Below, one piece after another: positions 35,501 to 64,000 of a stretch of DNA of 64,000 bases (position 1 is its first letter; every line of letters begins with the position of its first letter). A program made the translations under genes and the position numbers. Source of the DNA: Karalla daura (taxonomy: Eukaryota; Chordata; Actinopteri; Chaetodontiformes; Leiognathidae); contig CM055199.1 in NCBI GenBank assembly GCA_029224185.1, forward strand, positions 16,352,267-16,416,266. Direction: 5' to 3'. Under the pieces are notes generated by a model, which saw only the letters and a program-made list of their open reading frames with translations, ran no database searches and was not told where the DNA came from.

Positions 35501-37466
35501 AGGTGGCGTCTGCGAGGGCAGGAACCCCTTCAGTCCGTTGCTGCCCAGCCAGAAGGAGTGTCTCTTGTTCGGCACCAGGGATGCAGAATCAGACGTGTTA
35601 GAAGCCGCCGCGTCCTCGGCCGTGTCGATCTGAGTGTCCTCTCCCATGTCCAGGCAGGGCCTCGGTTTCTTGTTGGCCGGGCGAAAGGTGGAAGTGTCCT
35701 GGCCCGGCTTGCTCCCCAGGGGGCCCACGGGTTCTAGCGACGGCTGCCTGTAGACGCTGAGGAAGGTGCTCCTGTACAGGCCCATCTGGTTGCTGAGGGG
35801 GTTGTTCCCTTGTGACCTGCAGCCGGATCTCTTCTTGGAGCGGCTGGTGATCCTGGCGCTGGCCCTGCGTCTGGACGCCCAGGTCAGCAGGACGTAGACC
35901 AGAGCTCCCAGCAGCAGGCCCACCAGTATAGATAAGCAGAAGGCCAGAATCATATCGCCTGCAAAAAGGAATCAGATCAGATCAAACCAAACTTTATTTA
36001 CATAGCAGGAAGCAGCCAGACGTGTTTCACACAATAAAAACTAAATATATAACACTCTTCCATCCTACATAGATTTACAGATGCACACATCCTGCAGGAT
36101 TGATGTGCACATACTTTCAGATATGTAGACATGAATATGTAGAAATAAGTGCTATCTTACACTCAGCAATTGTATTAAGGAATAAATACAGAATAGAACG
36201 AGGAAATATAAATACAACTGAGAAACCTGTAAAACTGAAACTATAAGAACTATAAAAAACAAAGCTATAAAACTGTGAAACTGACAATAAAAACAAAAGA
36301 GCTATAAACAGAAAGTACATCATAATTACACAAATAACAGGCAAAATGAGTATGAAACTACAGTGGTTCTAGAACAATAATAACAAAAATAAATAACAAA
36401 TGAAGAGAGCTGTTAGATGGCAAAAAACACATTTCAGAAGCAATACATATAATAATATAAAATGGAGGAAAAGGAAAGGATGAAAGGAGGTGGAAATTAA
36501 TAAGGAGTGTTGGAAAAAAGGGGAAATAATGGCTGGAAATGTGACGCAGGATGCATTGTGCTGTGCTAAAAATGGGAATGATGATTATTTCCCCAGATTC
36601 AACCGCCTTTTAAAGATGTTATTGCATTGGCAGGGAGCTGAAGTACAGCTCATATGTGCTGGATTTGTTTTTCTGGAAGTTTTTCTATTGATTTTTTATT
36701 GCTGGACACTGCTATACTGGGCGGCATGTTATATAAAAGCTTACATCATGCCTGCATGTGGGTTAGCTGTCTATCGAGTATCATTGTGTTGAACAGGCTC
36801 AGACTGGCCTCATCGCTGGTGTGAAGACTGAAAAGAATATTATATCATTTGATTTTCACAGTGTTTCTGAAAGTGATGAGGCACGGTTATTTAGAGAGAG
36901 ACACCGATCTCTGATTCACGCATCAAAGGAATCATCTTTCTGCAACAAGGCAATTCAAAGGCAAAACAAAGTCTATTGGTGATTAAAAGCATATTAATGT
37001 TAAGAAACAGGAGGAGTAGATGCTGAGATGAAAGTGCAGTCAGAGTGCAAAGAGGGGAAGACATAATGATAAAGTTTTTAGCAGCATGGGGAGTTGTTTT
37101 CTTGCTCTCTGACTCTTTGAGAAGATAACAGGCAACCTGACGAGATCAGCTAATATTACTCAATATACTTTGGCCCCCAAACTTACTGCTAAGTGCTATT
37201 TTCAGACGAAATTTGTTGATTCTTCAGAAGCAGCTAATGGTGAAAAACAAGTCCCAGGGATGAAACCACTCTTTTATGTAAAGTAATAATTAATTGTCAG
37301 AAAATTAAGAACCATCGGCACTTTACAGTACAATGTGCAACTCCTGCATAGTAGCCTTGGGAACTGGATCGTTAGTTAGCAACTTAACAAGAAGCAAGCA
37401 CACACACTCACCGAGATTAAACGATTTTAGTATCTCCAAAAGGGGATGCGTTTCATTTTGTGCCAT
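35453..37466 (-). CDS. myct1: MYCT1, Myc target 1 homologue
   Basis: MYCT1 is a small single-pass membrane protein, best known from endothelial and haematopoietic cells. Two coding exons: 37466-37412 and 35958-35453 (TGA), joined in phase 1, 186 codons plus stop. The N-terminus (MAQNETHP) carries an N-x-T glycosylation site, as does the human start. A single hydrophobic segment (ILAFCLSILVGLLLGALVYV) is followed by a basic stop-transfer SRRRASARI, closely like human SRRRRASAPI. The C-terminus ends in PPPAYDSVIHAFEETCT, like human PPPAYESIIKAF. The frame upstream of ATG 37466 is open without a stop for some distance, so a longer N-terminus (as in the longer human form) cannot be excluded. The last 15 codons are repeated downstream in decayed tandem copies. 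Confidence 0.93.
35959..37411. other. myct1 intron
   Basis: A 1.45-kb AT-rich intron. It holds A-rich repeats of the form CTATAAAA near 36220-36320 and no exon-like sequence. A short open frame at 36490-36792 has no splice context and no recognisable product. Confidence 0.65.
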
Positions 37467-37469
37467 TAT

Positions 37470-39240
37470 TCCACCATAAACTGGCGTTCGGTCCAACACT
37501 GATGAACCAACTCTGAGCTCTTTTTCGAGACAGGCTCTTTTTTTCCTACCCTCTCCTCTCTGCCTGCACAGTTTGGCGGAAACTTTGCTGTCATGCTTCC
37601 TTCCCTCTCTGGCTTTAAAATTAGTAAGTGCATTGCTTATCTGTGTGGGACATAACACTGGGAAACAGGGCCGTTTCCTTTTGCATCATTTCCTTGGGAT
37701 CAATACTTCTCAACAATGGCTTTATTGGCCTACGTGAAGCCAATAAAAGCATTGTTCTGTCACGTTCTCAATATATATTTTCTCGACACGTGAGGGTCCT
37801 TTGTGTTGCATGTTTACATAACAGCAAAACAAAATCCTACTTTATTCCTGACGTAATAAGTTCTCGCTGAGGCGCTAAAGTTCAGGATAAGCTCGACTAT
37901 GAAAATGTAAGCGTCCACCAGAGAGTCTGCAGGCTATCAAGCTTCCAGTCTCTGTGGGGATTTCCTTCAATTGTTGCTCCGCTCCCACTTCAGTTTTGCC
38001 AGGACTGGCTGAACAGCTGATGCAAGACACATCCTCAGTCTTCATAAAGTGACTTATTAACATGTCAGTTCTGATCATAAGAACTTTTTTAAAGGATTGC
38101 GCTTATTACAAATGATTAAGGACAAGGCCAAGGCCTTAATTAATTTAGTAAAGACTTTCATGTTGCAAAGATGACCAGCGGGGGGCGCTAAAGTACTTGG
38201 AATGAGCACTCAGTGGGTCAAAGTGAGCTGTGAAGTGAGCTGTCACGGTTAACATGATCTGCATGGAGTGTAATGGTGTGGAGTTCCCCCCAGAGACATT
38301 ATGCAAGAAGTGCATTGATCCAGCTGCAGGCTTAAACAGGGTGAGGATCACCTCAGCTTTATTTATCTATTTGTTTTTCTCAATTTGTACACAGTTGTGT
38401 TCACACGTCTCTCCAACTCCTTTTTGGGCATGAATTGTGTATTTATGTTCCAGGGGTGCGTTGTCTTGTTAATTATTTGTGTATTATTTCTGTTTATTTG
38501 TTTACTTCTTTATGACCTTTGTGACTTTGGTTTTATGCCTTTCCAAAGAAAGTTTGTTTTTTACATGTCCAAACAAATTTAAAATTTCATTCATTCAATA
38601 TAACACAATCATAAATATTCATTCAAATTCATAAATATTTTTTGAAAGTTCCCTTAACTTATTGTATTGTGCAACCCTTTCACTTTCTTCCTATGAAGGA
38701 TTTAAAAAATATGCCACATCATGGCAACCCACAAAAACTCTCTATTAATGATGAATAAAGTACTTAAACTAGGAACATGTACAACAAAATGCAAAAACAT
38801 AACTCTGGAGTGGTCCAGGGAAGATGGTGTTCCAACACAAACTGAATTCCAACTACTACTGCAACTATTTCTGATTTGATGAAGGGACTTAGTAAGCAAA
38901 GCTTCCTCTCACTATGTTTATGTTTATTATTATTATTCACAAATGAAGGAACAAACTGTCTGTCTAAAATTCAACTTTACTATTATTTTACTAAAAACTT
39001 GCTACGAAGACTTTTTAAAAGATAGAGGACATTTTTCACAACATAGCAGCCCACAAGAACCAACTTTAATGACCTATCTAATGACATACTTCAGACTGTA
39101 ACATGTAGTGTGGCAGCTATAATTTGTGTGCGTGTGCGCGAGCGTGTGTGTATGTGTGTGTGTGTGCGTACGTTCCTCTGTTTAGTCAATGAATGAGCTC
39201 TTTTGTCCCTAAAAAATAGGAGGGGGTGACAACAGGACAG
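37470..39240. other. Divergent intergenic region myct1/syne1
   Basis: The 5' ends of myct1 (minus) and syne1 (plus) face away from each other across about 1.8 kb. Mostly AT-rich, with a (GT)n-like tract at 39125-39172. No coding exon was found. Promoters of both genes should lie here. Confidence 0.6.
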
Positions 39241-39259
39241 GACAGAACAGGGTAGGAAG

Positions 39260-39451
39260 GAAGTGGACGACACACCCCTCCTCCTCCTCCTCTTCCTCCT
39301 CTTGTGGTCACAACTTCACACTTCTCGCCATGTTGTAGTTTCGCTGTTGCCCCTGGCAACGAGGCAACACACGCGCGCACACAGTCACACATACACACGC
39401 AGCGACACTTCCTATATGAAGTTATCATGCCAGGCCGTCCTCCTCACGCCG
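39260..39451 (+). other. syne1: Probable non-coding first exon of syne1
   Basis: A stretch ends in a consensus donor (CACGCCG|GTAAGT at 39451). The next good acceptor (CTACCCTGCAG before 40806) starts the exon that contains the syne1 ATG. The stretch holds a perfect RFX X-box and a run of CCT triplets. An ATG at 39427 opens a short upstream frame that would end at 40861. The transcription start is not defined; 39260 is approximate. Confidence 0.5.
39346..39360 (+). promoter_or_regulatory. RFX X-box motif at the syne1 5' end
   Basis: GTTGCC-CCT-GGCAAC is a perfect palindromic X-box (two half sites, three-base spacer), the binding site of RFX factors. It is followed by another half-site-like GAGGCAAC at 39361-39368. 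It lies about 90 bases before the donor of the probable first exon. Confidence 0.6.
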
Positions 39452-40309
39452 GTAAGTAGTCATGCCTCTGTGTTTGCTTGTGAAATGAAGTTTATTTGTG
39501 AGTCGCAAGAGTTTACTTTCCTGCTCGGCACTTGGGTTATATTTTCGTTTTTGACGCTTTTGAGCGAGTTTGGGCTGTTTTTAGCAACTTCCTCCTGCGG
39601 CCGCCGTTAGTATCTCTGCTCTCCCCTTATTCATCCGCACAGCTGCACAACTTTTTATGATAAATTACTCGTACTTACATATTATACTCTAAGATGCAGT
39701 GATGCAATTTATCGCAAAGTGTGCAATATGAGGGTGGCTGTAACATATTTAGTCACTAGTAGAATTTGCTTGTTATCAAAATGCTTATTTTCAGAGCATC
39801 AGACATAAAACTTACTCTCTATGGGTGTTGACCAGTAATTTGCCTTTTATCATGGGCATGTGCTTAGCTGTCTTTTCGGTTTCTGCTCCTGTCTTCCTGT
39901 TTATTTATACTTCTTCCCTCTTTTCATTCAGAGCTCATTGCGTCAAATGACTCGCACACTTCACCAATACTGTCGCTTCAGGATCAGTAAATAATATCAA
40001 TGAATTCCTTTGTGTGAGGCTATTGGGGGTGATTCACAGCCCTAGCTGGTGTCATTTGTGCAGGACTTTGAGATCATAATAGGATCACACATTTGTTTTT
40101 TGTTTTTTTGTCAGCCCAGGTGTTTGCTAATATCATTACCGCTGTGAAGCAGTAGCTTGCCAGTGAGTGCCAGAGCTCTGGCCCTGGAGCAGTTGAATGG
40201 CTTTCAGTTGTAGTTAATTTTATTATTTCCCAGTCAGAATGTGCAAAACAGGCCTGTTGAATGTCCACACGGCCTCTTTGTCACCATCCATCCATCCATC
40301 CATCCATTA

Positions 40310-40399
40310 TCTTACCAGCTTCATACCTTAACTGTGTTGGGGTTGTCTTAAGGAGCCTTTGGAGCTCACATAGGGCTGTACAGGTCAACAGGCCATCAT

Positions 40400-40442
<43 letters not shown>

Positions 40443-40525
40443 CATCCACACTCAGGGTGAACATGCAAACTCCATCTGACCTGGTTTCAAACCATCTTAC
40501 TGTGAGGCGACGGTGCTAGTCACAG
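40310..40525 (+). mobile_element. Dispersed fish repeat copy
   Basis: Contains the words ACAGGTCAACAGGCCATC, GAACATGCAAACTCCA and CTGTGAGGCGACGGTGCTA. These mark a family of short interspersed repeats that is very common in fish genomes (class not determined). A second plus-strand copy lies at 51290-51490 and diverged or reverse copies near 16600, 42960, 43850 and 46370. The copy here is interrupted by a CA tract. Confidence 0.5.
40401..40440. repeat. (CA)n microsatellite
   Basis: About 38 bases of CA repeat inside a dispersed repeat copy, in the intron between the candidate syne1 leader exon and the ATG exon. Confidence 0.95.
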
Positions 40526-40699
40526 ACACCCTCTTGTGATATGAAGATGAACATAAAAATATAAATTAAATCTGCTGGAGACACCCATGACACCATTGGG
40601 TACAAGGCCAATAAGGTAATATATGGACAAATGGATTATTGAAGCCTCTCTGTGACCTGTATTTGACAGAAATGTGACACACACATATATTGTTATTGT

Positions 40700-40731
<32 letters not shown>

Positions 40732-40805
40732 TCATATATTCATATAACTATATAGTAAATGCATAGCCTCATTTGAAACCTCCTTAACACACTTCTACCC
40801 TGCAG

Positions 40806-41050
40806 GCGATGAATGCAAGAGGAGCTTCTATTGGACAGTAAACCTGCTTGTCCCTGCATGAAACCTGAGCTTCAATTGGACCTGGTCCTGCAGCGAAATT
40901 AGACAGACGGACGCAGAGAGAGAGAGAGAGCGAGAGAGAGGCAGAGAGGAGGGGCACTGGGGATGTCCCACTCAGGACAGTTGTGAAGGATCTTCTGTTC
41001 TCATCCCATCACTGACCCACCTTGGCATACACCGCCGCGACTGAGTCGTC
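40806..41050 (+). other. syne1: syne1 5' UTR portion of the ATG exon
   Basis: Begins after CTACCCTGCAG and runs to the ATG at 41051. It includes a (GA)n tract at 40915-40950. A short upstream frame begun in the preceding exon would stop here with TGA at 40859-40861. Confidence 0.55.

Positions 41051-64000
<22,950 letters not shown>

Noticed and set aside
36490..36792. 100-codon frame with hydrophobic stretches on the plus strand
   Set aside because: Lies in the myct1 intron, lacks splice or promoter context and resembles no family I know; length is within chance for AT-rich DNA.

Overview
This is a 64-kb piece of a vertebrate nuclear genome, almost certainly a ray-finned (teleost) fish. The genes are split into short exons with GT-AG introns, the introns are full of CA/GT, GATA and poly-C simple repeats, and the spliced proteins align closely with known vertebrate families. 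The five genes recognised all have human counterparts on chromosome arm 6q (from memory: AHI1 and SLC18B1 near 6q23, TULP4 near 6q25.3, MYCT1 and SYNE1 near 6q25.2). Here they sit side by side in a compact, rearranged order.

Layout: (1) 1-9093, plus strand: 3' two thirds of ahi1 (jouberin), from before the WD40 propeller through the SH3 domain to the stop, with a poly(A) signal at 9606. (2) 10725-17577, minus strand: complete slc18b1 (12-TM vesicular amine/polyamine transporter of the major facilitator superfamily), 13 coding exons, 441 codons plus stop. (3) 20534-30703, minus strand: complete tulp4 (WD40, SOCS box, split tubby domain), 14 coding exons, 1840 codons plus stop, with one 3.4-kb exon carrying a very long glutamine-rich tract, plus a candidate upstream non-coding exon near 33.8-34.2 kb. 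(4) 35453-37466, minus strand: complete myct1 (single-pass membrane protein, two coding exons, 186 codons plus stop), followed downstream by about three decayed tandem copies of the end of its coding region and 3' UTR. (5) 39.3-64.0 kb, plus strand: 5' end of syne1 (nesprin-1), with the tandem calponin-homology actin-binding domain and the first spectrin-type repeats; the gene runs off the window.

I checked splice phases for every exon. The visible reading frames of all five genes stay open from end to end, and exon lengths sum to whole codons, so none looks like a pseudogene. The genes do not form one pathway. AHI1 acts at the ciliary transition zone, SLC18B1 in vesicle loading, TULP4 as a probable CUL5/Elongin adaptor, MYCT1 is an endothelial/haematopoietic membrane protein, and nesprin-1 links the nuclear envelope to actin.

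I did not find a clearly new biological system. The most interesting items are: the tandem decayed copies of the myct1 3' end; a candidate second first exon of syne1 and three in-frame candidate microexons in it; a perfect RFX X-box at the probable syne1 promoter; the roughly 195-residue Q-rich insertion inside the split tubby domain of tulp4; and several introns whose splice signals are built from simple repeats (a C32 tract and a GT tract in ahi1, G-runs next to a donor in slc18b1). All exon calls come from reading splice signals and comparing with remembered family sequences; no alignment or transcript data were available.
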